DNA from: SURF-24 sp964537965
Lineage (GTDB): Bacteria > Bacteroidota > Ignavibacteria > Ignavibacteriales > SURF-24
Assembly: GCA_964537965.1 (NCBI GenBank)
Contig: CAZIDB010000283.1
Coordinates: forward strand, 1-5,676
Length of the DNA stretch: 5,676 nucleotides
Direction: 5' to 3'
The translations under genes were made by a program, and so were the position numbers. Below are positions 1-5,676 of this stretch, piece after piece; position 1 is the first letter of the stretch; every line of letters begins with the position of its first letter. Below the pieces are notes generated by a model. That model searched no databases. It worked only from the letters and a program-made list of their open reading frames with translations, and was not told where the DNA came from.

Positions 1-671
1 TAACACTGACGGAAGGTATGCCGGTATTTGATGTAAGCAGCATGGAGGTTATAGAGAATTTCAAATTAGATTATCCGTACATTGTAGATAAGGGAAATAA
101 TAACGACAAGCTTCATCAGTATTATTATGACGGAAACAGGGGATTTTCTTTTACAACAAAAGAATTAAGACCCGGTAATGAATACCGTCAGGCAAATTTA
201 AGAGATCACAAAAAATTTATTGCGCCAAATGTAAATGCCCAGTTTGATGGATTAGAAACTTCAAGATTCTTTATTGAAGGTAAAAAAGATTTAAATGGCG
301 GTTCTAAATTAGTGGAAGGACCTTATGGAACATACCTTAATGTTTCTTTTCGGGTACGTGTACCGGATGAAATCAGGAAGAAAGTTTTTTTAGTCGGTTC
401 GTTTACCAACTGGCAAGTCCTTCCGGAATTTGAAATGGATAATGACAACGGATTGTTTTCAAAAACAGTCCAGTTGAAAAGAGGAGTTTATGATTACCAG
501 TACGTAACAGGTGAAATTGAGGATGGCCTTGTTAAGAATATTGATTGGTATGTTCTTGAAGGAAACACCTGGGCTACAAGTAATAATTATTTCGTCTTTA
601 TCTGGTATAACGATACTGATAAAGGCGGCTATGACAGAATAATCGGTTATAAAAAAATTGTGAGTAAATAA
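1..671 (+). CDS. Type IX secretion system plug-type protein (DUF5103 family), C-terminal part
   Basis: This is the 3' part of a gene whose start lies left of the window. The frame is open from base 3 without a stop, so the ATG at 18 is probably an internal methionine. About 223 residues are visible, roughly the C-terminal half of a family whose members usually have about 400 residues. Counting from the ATG at 18, residues 48-57 (KELRPGNEYR) and the SRFF segment at 82-85 match the middle of DUF5103 proteins. Residues 106-165 resemble a glycogen-binding-like E-set domain, with VGSFTNW (126-132) and a G-x-YDYQYV end (156-163). The tail, with EGNTWAT, an aromatic strand and YDRIIGY, is also typical. 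Family knowledge: relatives in Bacteroidota associate with the SprA translocon of the type IX system and close its periplasmic opening when idle. DUF5103 has many members, so the plug role is inferred from the family. The TAA is immediately followed by the next ATG, which implies co-transcription. Confidence 0.86.
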   Translation, partial: TLTEGMPVFDVSSMEVIENFKLDYPYIVDKGNNNDKLHQYYYDGNRGFSFTTKELRPGNEYRQANLRDHKKFIAPNVNAQFDGLETSRFFIEGKKDLNGGSKLVEGPYGTYLNVSFRVRVPDEIRKKVFLVGSFTNWQVLPEFEMDNDNGLFSKTVQLKRGVYDYQYVTGEIEDGLVKNIDWYVLEGNTWATSNNYFVFIWYNDTDKGGYDRIIGYKKIVSK

Positions 672-1664
672 ATGTCGGAATTAAAAATTGGTGTTATTGG
701 AACCGGTCATCTCGGTAGGCTTCATATTAAACTTTTTAAAGAAGTTAAAAACTGTAAGCTGATAGGAATTTATGACCAGGATTTTGAAAGAGCAAAAGCC
801 TGTGGCAGCGAATTTAATATAAATGTTTTTCCTGATCTTGATGAATTACTTAATTCCGTTGATGCGGTTTCAATAGTTGCAACTACAAGCGCACATTATG
901 AACTCTGCAGGAAAGCCCTGGAATTTGGTAAGCACGTCTTTGTTGAAAAACCTATAACAGCAACAATTGAAGAAGCGGAAGAAATTGTTAAACTTGCGGA
1001 TGAAAAAAAACTAAAACTGCAGGTCGGTCATATTGAAAGATTTAACCCGGCACTCCTTTCGCTTGAAAAATATAAACTCAATCCAATGTTTGTGCAGACA
1101 GACAGGCTTGCACAGTTTAATCCGCGTGGGACAGACGTTGCAGTAGTTCTTGATCTTATGATTCATGATATTGATATAATTTTAAGTCTTGTTAAAAGTG
1201 AAGTGAAGAATATCGCCGCAAGCGGTGTGGCAGTTGTTTCTGAAAATATTGATATTGCCAATGCAAGAATTGAGTTTGAAAACGGTGCGGTTGCCAATGT
1301 TACCGCCAGCCGTATTTCACAGAAGAAAATGAGAAAAATGCGCATGTTCCAGAAGGACACCTATATCTCTTTGGATTTTACAACAGGTTCATCTGAAGTT
1401 TATCGTCTTGTTCCTCCAAATGAAAATCTGAATGATTCATTTGTTTCATTCGGTGAGATGGGTATAGGCGAAAAGAAGAAGATGCTTATATTTGAACAGC
1501 TTGAACAAAAAGAAGTAAATGCGCTTCTGTATGAACTCCAGCTTTTTGTTGATGCTGTTTTAAATAATGAAAGACCTGTTGTTTCCGGTTCCGATGGTCT
1601 GAAAGCTTTAAAAGTAGCTCAATTGATTATTCAGAAGATTGATGAATCGAGAATTCAGAATTAA
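672..1664 (+). CDS. Gfo/Idh/MocA-family NAD(P)-dependent oxidoreductase, possibly GnnA-like UDP-sugar 3-dehydrogenase
   Basis: A complete 330-residue protein of normal length for the family. An N-terminal Rossmann domain (about 1-120) has the dinucleotide-binding G10-x-G12-x-x-G15 loop. An acidic residue (D35) ends the second strand, which usually favours NAD over NADP. E92-K93-P94 is the family motif that supplies the catalytic lysine. The C-terminal alpha/beta domain carries GHIERFNP (119-126) and D161-x-x-x-H165-D166, with H165 the likely acid/base residue. Such enzymes oxidise or reduce a hydroxyl or keto group on sugars, often nucleotide sugars, in the cytoplasm. The GHIERFNP segment and compact size recall GnnA, the UDP-GlcNAc 3-dehydrogenase that starts UDP-GlcNAc3N synthesis for amide-linked lipid A. 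No GnnB aminotransferase, lpxA or lpxB is visible, so this assignment is tentative. The start abuts the upstream stop, with only a weak GTGAG at 660-664 ahead of it, so translation may be coupled. The lipoprotein gene follows after 18 bases. Confidence 0.92.
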   Translation: MSELKIGVIGTGHLGRLHIKLFKEVKNCKLIGIYDQDFERAKACGSEFNINVFPDLDELLNSVDAVSIVATTSAHYELCRKALEFGKHVFVEKPITATIEEAEEIVKLADEKKLKLQVGHIERFNPALLSLEKYKLNPMFVQTDRLAQFNPRGTDVAVVLDLMIHDIDIILSLVKSEVKNIAASGVAVVSENIDIANARIEFENGAVANVTASRISQKKMRKMRMFQKDTYISLDFTTGSSEVYRLVPPNENLNDSFVSFGEMGIGEKKKMLIFEQLEQKEVNALLYELQLFVDAVLNNERPVVSGSDGLKALKVAQLIIQKIDESRIQN

Positions 1665-1673
1665 TTTTTCACT

Positions 1674-1678
1674 GAGGG
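1674..1678 (+). promoter_or_regulatory. Shine-Dalgarno-like site for the lipoprotein gene
   Basis: GAGGG lies four bases before the ATG at 1683, in the 18-base gap after the oxidoreductase stop. The spacing is short but usable. It supports ATG 1683, which also gives a well-formed lipoprotein signal peptide. Confidence 0.55.
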
Positions 1679-1682
1679 TACT

Positions 1683-2288
1683 ATGAAAAAAAGGATTCCA
1701 TATATCAGCGCAGTATTAATGATACTTGTTGCCATTTCCGGTTGTAGTGTTTTTAACGCCATTAAAAATATTTCCCAACTTAAATTTAAATTGGGCACTG
1801 TCGGAAACTTCCAGTTAAACGGAATTAACATTTCCAACAAATCAAGGCTGCAGGATTTTAATGCAGGTGATTTACTAAAACTTACTACAGCATTTGCCGG
1901 CAAGAAAATGCCTGTTACCTTTACATTAAATGTTGAAGCGTTCAATCCTAATGCTTCTACATCTACCACGGCATCGGATATTGTCCTTGTTTCATTTCCC
2001 TGGCGTCTTTTAATTGATGATGTTGAAACAATAACGGGGAACATTGGTTCACCTGTTACGGTGCCGGTTAGTAAAACTATTATTATTCCTATTGAGGCTC
2101 AGCTTGATTTGTTCAGGTTCTTTGGCGATAAAGGTTATGATAAAATAATTAACCTTGCTCTTATGCTCGGAGGTTCAGGTGGTTCTGCTACAAATATTAA
2201 ACTTGTAGCAACACCTACAATTAATAGTACTCTTGGCAGAATGACTTATCCCGGTGAATTAACTATTATTGATAAAGAATATCGTTAG
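1683..2288 (+). CDS. Lipoprotein with LEA type 2 (WHy-like) domain
   Basis: A complete 201-residue protein. A lipoprotein signal peptide is clear: MKKR, a hydrophobic core (5-18) and the lipobox I18-S19-G20-C21, so the mature protein should begin at lipidated C21. Ser at +2 rather than Asp favours the outer membrane by the E. coli sorting rule, and no acidic surface-export signal follows the cysteine. The rest looks like a single beta-sandwich of the LEA-2/WHy type. It opens with a strand pair at 34-51 (LKFKLGTVGNFQLNGINI). Then comes the hallmark TLNVEAFNPN (81-90), a strand carrying LLIDDVETITGN (109-120), VPVSKTIIIPIEA (127-139), and a final strand pair ending PGELTII (190-196). LEA-2 domains are known from desiccation-related plant proteins, and some eukaryotic members are proposed lipid-binding or lipid-transfer proteins. 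The bacterial role is unknown. It is the last gene of the likely operon with the plug and oxidoreductase genes, which fits an envelope function. No enzyme motif was seen. Confidence 0.84.
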   Translation: MKKRIPYISAVLMILVAISGCSVFNAIKNISQLKFKLGTVGNFQLNGINISNKSRLQDFNAGDLLKLTTAFAGKKMPVTFTLNVEAFNPNASTSTTASDIVLVSFPWRLLIDDVETITGNIGSPVTVPVSKTIIIPIEAQLDLFRFFGDKGYDKIINLALMLGGSGGSATNIKLVATPTINSTLGRMTYPGELTIIDKEYR

Positions 2289-2336
2289 TTATTTCCCGGT
2301 ATAGGTTTTTAATATTATAAATTGAATTGAAATGAT
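2289..2336. other. Left part of the 222-base gap after the lipoprotein gene
   Basis: AT-rich sequence between the lipoprotein stop and the long inverted repeat. It contains a TAATATTA palindrome (2310-2317) and a short T-run (2306-2310) that follows no clear stem. I see no gene, terminator or promoter here that I can support. Confidence 0.45.
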
Positions 2337-2473
2337 AATGAGAAGATTAGGAATTTGGATTAATAGAAGGTATAATACTCCTGAAAAGGATTGAAAGCAA
2401 AGTGAATATCATTCATCCTTTTATCAGTAATCTTTCTCTTAATCTTATTCTTAATCTTTATCTGACTCTCATT
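2337..2473. repeat. Long imperfect inverted repeat (about 46 base pairs) between lipoprotein and kinase genes
   Basis: The purine-rich left half and pyrimidine-rich right half of this gap are near-complementary along their length. Pairings from the outside in: 2337-2343 with 2467-2473; 2344-2354 with 2447-2457 (11 contiguous pairs); 2357-2363 with 2439-2445; 2365-2370 with 2432-2437; 2376-2379 with 2426-2429; 2384-2391 with 2415-2422; 2393-2395 with 2412-2414. The loop is about 16 bases. Three pairs are G-U in RNA: 2350/2451, 2357/2445 and 2369/2433. The largest interruption is a nine-base bulge at 2458-2466. No T-run follows on the + strand, so it does not look like an ordinary intrinsic terminator. 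It could be a decayed MITE-like palindromic element, a structured 5' leader of the kinase mRNA, or a structured 3' end of the upstream operon. The arms are AT-rich and low in complexity, so some of the pairing could be chance. Confidence 0.6.
2428..2463 (+). repeat. Three tandem 12-base repeats, consensus TAATCTTtatCT
   Basis: Units start at 2428 (TAATCTTTCTCT), 2440 (TAATCTTATTCT) and 2452 (TAATCTTTATCT). All share TAATCTT at exact 12-base spacing and end in CT. They lie entirely in the pyrimidine arm of the long inverted repeat. The next 12 bases (2464-2475) no longer match. The repeat could have arisen by slippage, or could be a binding array with about one helical turn between sites. Confidence 0.7.
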
Positions 2474-2496
2474 TAAAGAATTAAAAAAATTTGTAT

Positions 2497-2503
2497 AAAA
2501 GGA
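2497..2503 (+). promoter_or_regulatory. Shine-Dalgarno-like site for the ROK kinase
   Basis: AAAAGGA with a seven-base spacer precedes the ATG at 2511. It is the best ribosome-binding site in the window and fixes the kinase start. Confidence 0.65.
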
Positions 2504-2510
2504 ATGATTT

Positions 2511-3470
2511 ATGTCCAAATCAAAATTTGCAGTTGGAGTAGATTTAGGTGGAACATCTATTAAGGTTGGTGTTGTATCAAAAGAAGGAAAAATAGAAAAG
2601 AAGATTTCAGTTGATACTCTTGCCGATGGCGGACCCGATATTGTTATTCATCAGATAAAGAAAGGTATTGACCTTGTGCTTGATAAATATATTAAGCAGG
2701 TTGTTGGTATTGGAATAGGCTCGCCCGGTGTTGTTGCCGCAAAAAAAGGAATGGTTGAACATCCACCTAATTTACCCGGATGGGAAAAAGTGCCGCTTGG
2801 TAAAATTATTGAGAAAGCATATAAGATTGACACATTTGTTGAGAACGATGCTAACGCTGCGGCAGTAGGAGAATTAATTTTTGGCGCCGGTAAAGAACTG
2901 GAAAATTTTATTATGGTTACTTTAGGTACAGGTGTAGGCAGCGGGTTAATTATCAATGGAAAGTTGTACCGTGGTGAAACAGGTGCAGCAGGAGAACTCG
3001 GTCATATTACAATTGATTATAAAGGGCCGCAATGCAACTGCGGCAATATTGGTTGTGTTGAAACTTATGTCGGAAATAATTATATGGTCGAGCGCGTCTC
3101 ATTGGAATTAGGCAGCCACCCGGAATCTAAAATATTTGAATTGCTTGATAATAATTTAGGGCAGCTATCCCCAAAGATTATTTGTGATGCTGCGAACAGC
3201 GGCGATCAATATGCTAAATCTGTTGTGGTTGAAACCGGCAGGTATCTTGGTTATGGGCTTGCGTCTGTTGTTAATCTGCTTGATATAAGTAAAATAATTA
3301 TTGGTGGAGGTGTTGCCGGTTTTGGTAAATTACTTTTTGATTCTATCCAGGATACAATAAAAGAACGAACTTTAAAATCACTTAAAGACAGAGTGGAAGT
3401 TCTGCCTGCTAAACTTAAAAATGAAGCGGGAATATTGGGCGCTTCGGCATTGGTTTTTTATCAGTCATAA
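2511..3470 (+). CDS. ROK-family sugar kinase, probable glucokinase
   Basis: A complete 319-residue protein, the usual ROK kinase length. It should transfer the gamma-phosphate of ATP to a hexose, most likely the 6-hydroxyl of glucose, in the cytoplasm. The N-terminal lobe has the phosphate loop D11-L-G-G-T15. Sugar-site elements are N87-L-P-G-W91, E111-N112-D113 (D113 the likely catalytic base), the G-E162-L-G-H165 segment and E184. Residues 137-145 (TLGTGVGSG) form the second phosphate-binding turn. The ROK zinc motif is intact: H165 with C175-x-C177-x4-C182. G265-G-G-V268 belongs to the adenosine-binding part. There is no N-terminal helix-turn-helix, so this is an enzyme and not a ROK repressor. 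Glucose is the family's default substrate; fructose, mannose or N-acetyl amino sugars cannot be excluded by eye. A 222-base structured gap precedes the gene, suggesting its own transcription start or leader, and lptD begins 92 bases after its stop. Confidence 0.92.
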   Translation: MSKSKFAVGVDLGGTSIKVGVVSKEGKIEKKISVDTLADGGPDIVIHQIKKGIDLVLDKYIKQVVGIGIGSPGVVAAKKGMVEHPPNLPGWEKVPLGKIIEKAYKIDTFVENDANAAAVGELIFGAGKELENFIMVTLGTGVGSGLIINGKLYRGETGAAGELGHITIDYKGPQCNCGNIGCVETYVGNNYMVERVSLELGSHPESKIFELLDNNLGQLSPKIICDAANSGDQYAKSVVVETGRYLGYGLASVVNLLDISKIIIGGGVAGFGKLLFDSIQDTIKERTLKSLKDRVEVLPAKLKNEAGILGASALVFYQS

Positions 3471-3517
3471 ATAATTTGATAAATCGGAATTCTATCGGAT
3501 TGTTCGCTTAGTTTGGT

Positions 3518-3533
3518 TCAGAATAAATTCTGA
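3518..3533 (+). repeat. Small perfect hairpin, 7-base stem, upstream of lptD
   Basis: TCAGAAT and ATTCTGA flank two bases (AA). In RNA a five- or six-pair stem with a four-base loop is more likely. It lies 30 bases before the lptD ATG. No T-run follows, so it is a poor terminator candidate. It may be a palindromic protein-binding site or chance. Confidence 0.4.
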
Positions 3534-3536
3534 CGA

Positions 3537-3552
3537 TTGAATTCATATTCAA
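3537..3552 (+). repeat. Second small hairpin directly before the lptD start
   Basis: TTGAAT and ATTCAA pair around a TCAT loop, four bases after the first hairpin and ten bases before the ATG at 3563. The position overlaps where a ribosome would load, and no Shine-Dalgarno site is visible there. The stem is weak, with one G-C pair. Confidence 0.4.
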
Positions 3553-3562
3553 CTCATAAATA

Positions 3563-5676
3563 ATGAAGAGATATTTTCTATTATATATTCTGATTCTTCA
3601 AATTATTGTCTGTGCACAGACGAACGATTCTTCTTTAGTAAAAAGAGATTCTACCGTAACCTCCGCAGATTCTTTAACTCAGGTTCAGGATTCAACAAAA
3701 GGAAAAAAATCCCAGGACATAACTGCAATCATTTATGCAAATGCTGTGGACAGTCTTATCTTCAAAGTGAAAACTAAGAAGATGGAGTTATACGGGCAAA
3801 GTGAGTTGAAGTATAAACAAACAGGATTAAAAAGCGCTGACATCAAAATAGATTTTAACACAAATCAACTTTATGCAGAAGGCGCTGCTGATTCTGCCGA
3901 CACTTCGGCCGGAAAAATAATTAACACTCCTGTTATGACGGAAGGAAGCGAAACCTATGAGGGAAACCGCATAACGTACAACTTCAAGAACCAGCGCGGA
4001 TTTATTTCACTTGCAAGAACAAAATCCGAAGGCACTTCTTACGGCGGTGAAAAAGTAAAAAAACTTGATAAGGTTACTTACTTTGTTAAAGATGGAATTT
4101 ATTCTACCTGCACAGACAGCATTCCGCATTATTATTTCTACGCTAAGGAAATGAAAGTAATTATTAAGGAGCAGATTATTGCAAAATGGATTTGGCTTTA
4201 CTTTGGTGGAGTGCCTTTTCCAATTCCACTTCCTTTTGCTGCATTTCCCACTGAGTCCGGCAGACGTTCCGGTATAATTGCTCCTGCTTACGGGCAGGAT
4301 GATACAAGAGGCTGGTACTTGTCTCATCTCGGTTACTTTTGGGCTATAAGTGATTATATGGATGTTAACGGAACAATGGATTATTTTTTCAAAGGTGGAT
4401 TCAATCTTAACAGCCGGTTTCGTTATGCAAAAAGATATTCTCTTAACGGTACTGTTACTGCAGGTTATTCAAATCTTCATAAAGGTGAAACAGGAGATCC
4501 TGAATATACACAAAACAAGAACTGGAATATTTCTGTCGCTCATAATCAAACTATAAATCCTACTACAAGGTTTGATGCTAATTTATCTTTCGTATCCGGC
4601 AAACAATATTTCACTGATAATTTTTCCGATTATAGCAACGTTCTGCGTCAGAATATTTACTCGCGTGCTAATTTTTCCAAAACGTGGGATGAATCAGGCA
4701 ACAGTCTTTCTTTAAGCTACCAGAGAAATCAGAACCTTGAAACAGGCGACATTAATGAAACCTTACCAAGTCTTTCATTTTCAATGTACCAGTTTTATCC
4801 GTTTAAAGGAAAAGGCAGAACAGATCCTGCAGACCAGAAATGGTATGAGCAACTTGGCTTTTCCTACAGTGGCGATTTTAAAAATGAAAGAATTAAAAAA
4901 TCAGACAACCTTTCTGTAAGAGGTGGAATTGAGCATAATGTTGGAACAAGCGTCTCTCCAAAGATCGGGTATATTAATGTCTCTCCAAGAATTTCTTATG
5001 TTGAAAAATGGTATAACAAGCAAATAGAAAAACATATTGTGAGAGTACCGGCTCGGGATGACTCAACGGGTGTTGTTACTTATAAAGATTCGCTTGCTAC
5101 GAATGATGTCCACAAATTAAGTTCTGTAAGAACATTTAACTTTAGCCTTTCTGCAAGTACAAGATTATACGGCATTCTTCAACCAAACGCATTTGGAATT
5201 GAAGCTTTCCGTCATACAATTTCACCAAGTATTTCTTATGGCTACACCCCGGATTTTTCCGAAGATAAATGGGGATACTATGGAAGCTATGTTGATTCCA
5301 CAGGCAGGAAAATCAAATACGACAAGTACGAAAGAGAAGTATATGGTGGAAGCGGCGGCGGAGAATCACAGAGTATTAGTTTTTCAGTAGGTAACGTTTT
5401 TGAAATTAAGACGATGAAAGATCCTACAGATACTACTTCCGAGCAGAAGAAAATTCAGTTGTTGAACTTAGATGCAAATCTTGGTTATAATTTTGCCGCA
5501 GATAGTTTGCGGTTGTCAAATCTTGGGCTCAGCTATCGTACGCAGGTTGCAGATATTTTCAGCTTCCATGGAAGTTCAACTTATTCGTTCTATGATTTTG
5601 ACGGACAAAGGCAGATTAATAAATTCAGAATATCCGAAGGGAAAGGTCTGCTGAAGCTAACTAATTTTACATTCTC
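3563..5676 (+). CDS. lptD: LPS-assembly outer-membrane protein LptD (Bacteroidota type), C-terminus outside window
   Basis: The frame is open from ATG 3563 to the right edge, giving 704 codons and no stop. LptD inserts lipopolysaccharide into the outer leaflet of the outer membrane, receiving it from the periplasmic Lpt bridge and normally plugged by LptE. The signal peptide (1-18) has a likely signal peptidase I cut after V16-C17-A18. A polar Ser/Asp/Thr-rich linker (20-51) follows. Residues about 55-205 form the OstA/LptA-like periplasmic beta-jellyroll, ending with YSTC-x-D (180-185), PHYYFYAKEMKVI (188-200) and IIAKWIWLYFGGVPFP. The LptD signature follows: P224-F near R234-R-S-G237-IIAPAYG, then GYFWAISDYMD (257-267) and the alternating strands of a large beta-barrel. 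A glycine-rich stretch (595-600) is probably an external loop. C183 is the only cysteine in the visible mature part, so disulfides comparable to E. coli LptD cannot be judged here. The start lacks a Shine-Dalgarno site, but ATG 3563 gives a proper signal peptide. Confidence 0.9.
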   Translation, partial: MKRYFLLYILILQIIVCAQTNDSSLVKRDSTVTSADSLTQVQDSTKGKKSQDITAIIYANAVDSLIFKVKTKKMELYGQSELKYKQTGLKSADIKIDFNTNQLYAEGAADSADTSAGKIINTPVMTEGSETYEGNRITYNFKNQRGFISLARTKSEGTSYGGEKVKKLDKVTYFVKDGIYSTCTDSIPHYYFYAKEMKVIIKEQIIAKWIWLYFGGVPFPIPLPFAAFPTESGRRSGIIAPAYGQDDTRGWYLSHLGYFWAISDYMDVNGTMDYFFKGGFNLNSRFRYAKRYSLNGTVTAGYSNLHKGETGDPEYTQNKNWNISVAHNQTINPTTRFDANLSFVSGKQYFTDNFSDYSNVLRQNIYSRANFSKTWDESGNSLSLSYQRNQNLETGDINETLPSLSFSMYQFYPFKGKGRTDPADQKWYEQLGFSYSGDFKNERIKKSDNLSVRGGIEHNVGTSVSPKIGYINVSPRISYVEKWYNKQIEKHIVRVPARDDSTGVVTYKDSLATNDVHKLSSVRTFNFSLSASTRLYGILQPNAFGIEAFRHTISPSISYGYTPDFSEDKWGYYGSYVDSTGRKIKYDKYEREVYGGSGGGESQSISFSVGNVFEIKTMKDPTDTTSEQKKIQLLNLDANLGYNFAADSLRLSNLGLSYRTQVADIFSFHGSSTYSFYDFDGQRQINKFRISEGKGLLKLTNFTF

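Larger units (their letters stand above)
3471..3562. other. Intergenic region between ROK kinase and lptD
   Basis: These 92 bases hold the two small hairpins listed separately and a direct repeat ATCGGA (3483-3488 and 3494-3499). I see no convincing promoter hexamers and no hairpin with a T-tail, so read-through from the kinase gene into lptD is possible. Confidence 0.5.

Noticed and set aside
18..671. ATG at 18 as the true start of the first gene
   Set aside because: The frame stays open to the left edge, no ribosome site precedes the ATG, and the resulting protein would be only the C-terminal half of its family with no signal peptide.
1661..2044. Minus-strand open frame of 127 codons over the lipoprotein gene
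   Set aside because: It is antisense to a well-supported lipoprotein, has no recognisable domain, and its residue composition follows from the opposite strand.
2371..2376. Perfect TATAAT resembling a -10 promoter box
   Set aside because: No -35 element lies at 16-18 bases (the sequence there is TAGGAA), there is no extended -10 TG, and chance TATAAT is common in such AT-rich sequence. The only TTG-containing hexamer nearby, TTGGAT at 2355-2360, is just 10 bases away.
2384..2422. AAAAGGAT/ATCCTTTT stem as an intrinsic terminator of the lipoprotein operon
   Set aside because: The stem is AT-rich with a long loop, and no U-run follows on the + strand. It fits better as the tip of the larger inverted repeat.
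2511..3470. ROK transcriptional repressor instead of kinase
   Set aside because: The protein starts directly with the kinase phosphate loop at residue 11 and has no N-terminal helix-turn-helix. All catalytic and zinc residues are intact.
3607..3615. Cysteine C17 of LptD as a lipobox
   Set aside because: The preceding residues I-I-V do not fit a lipobox, whose -1 position is normally Gly, Ala or Ser. V-C-A followed by Q is a better signal peptidase I site, and LptD is a barrel protein rather than a lipoprotein.
4007..4327. Minus-strand open frame of 106 codons inside lptD
   Set aside because: It lies opposite conserved LptD sequence including the RRSG signature, and shows no independent family features.
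4350..5654. Several short + strand frames (60-68 codons) in the right third
   Set aside because: They are out of phase with the continuous lptD frame and have no protein-like motifs or ribosome sites.

Overview
The window is an AT-rich bacterial chromosomal segment with five genes, all on the + strand. Two gene families point to the Fibrobacteres-Chlorobi-Bacteroidetes group: the C-terminal half of a type IX secretion plug-type (DUF5103) protein, and an LptD of the Bacteroidota type. Recognisable Shine-Dalgarno-like sites before two genes, which classical Bacteroidota often lack, together with the base composition make Ignavibacteria or a relative the best guess. This placement is inference from gene content, not a phylogenetic result.

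Layout. Bases 1-671 hold the end of the plug-type protein, whose start lies outside the window. Its stop codon abuts the start of a Gfo/Idh/MocA-family NAD(P)-dependent sugar oxidoreductase (672-1664). After 18 bases comes a small lipoprotein with a LEA-2/WHy-like domain (1683-2288). These three look like one transcription unit. A 222-base gap (2289-2510) follows. It holds an unusually long imperfect inverted repeat (2337-2473), and the pyrimidine-rich arm of that repeat contains three tandem 12-base units. Next is a complete ROK-family sugar kinase, probably a glucokinase (2511-3470). A 92-base gap with two small hairpins leads to a long frame with no stop, from 3563 to the right edge. It encodes the first 704 residues of LptD, the outer-membrane lipopolysaccharide-insertion barrel.

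Common theme. Three of the five products (plug, lipoprotein, LptD) are predicted to act in the cell envelope. The oxidoreductase carries a motif resembling enzymes that make nucleotide-sugar precursors for lipid A or surface glycans, so the locus is plausibly an envelope-biogenesis neighbourhood. The ROK kinase may be a central-metabolism gene that happens to sit there. No rRNA, tRNA, CRISPR array, transposase, integrase or phage gene was seen, and no gene-free stretch exceeds 300 bases. The genes belong to known families; the least explained element is the long hairpin between the lipoprotein and kinase genes.
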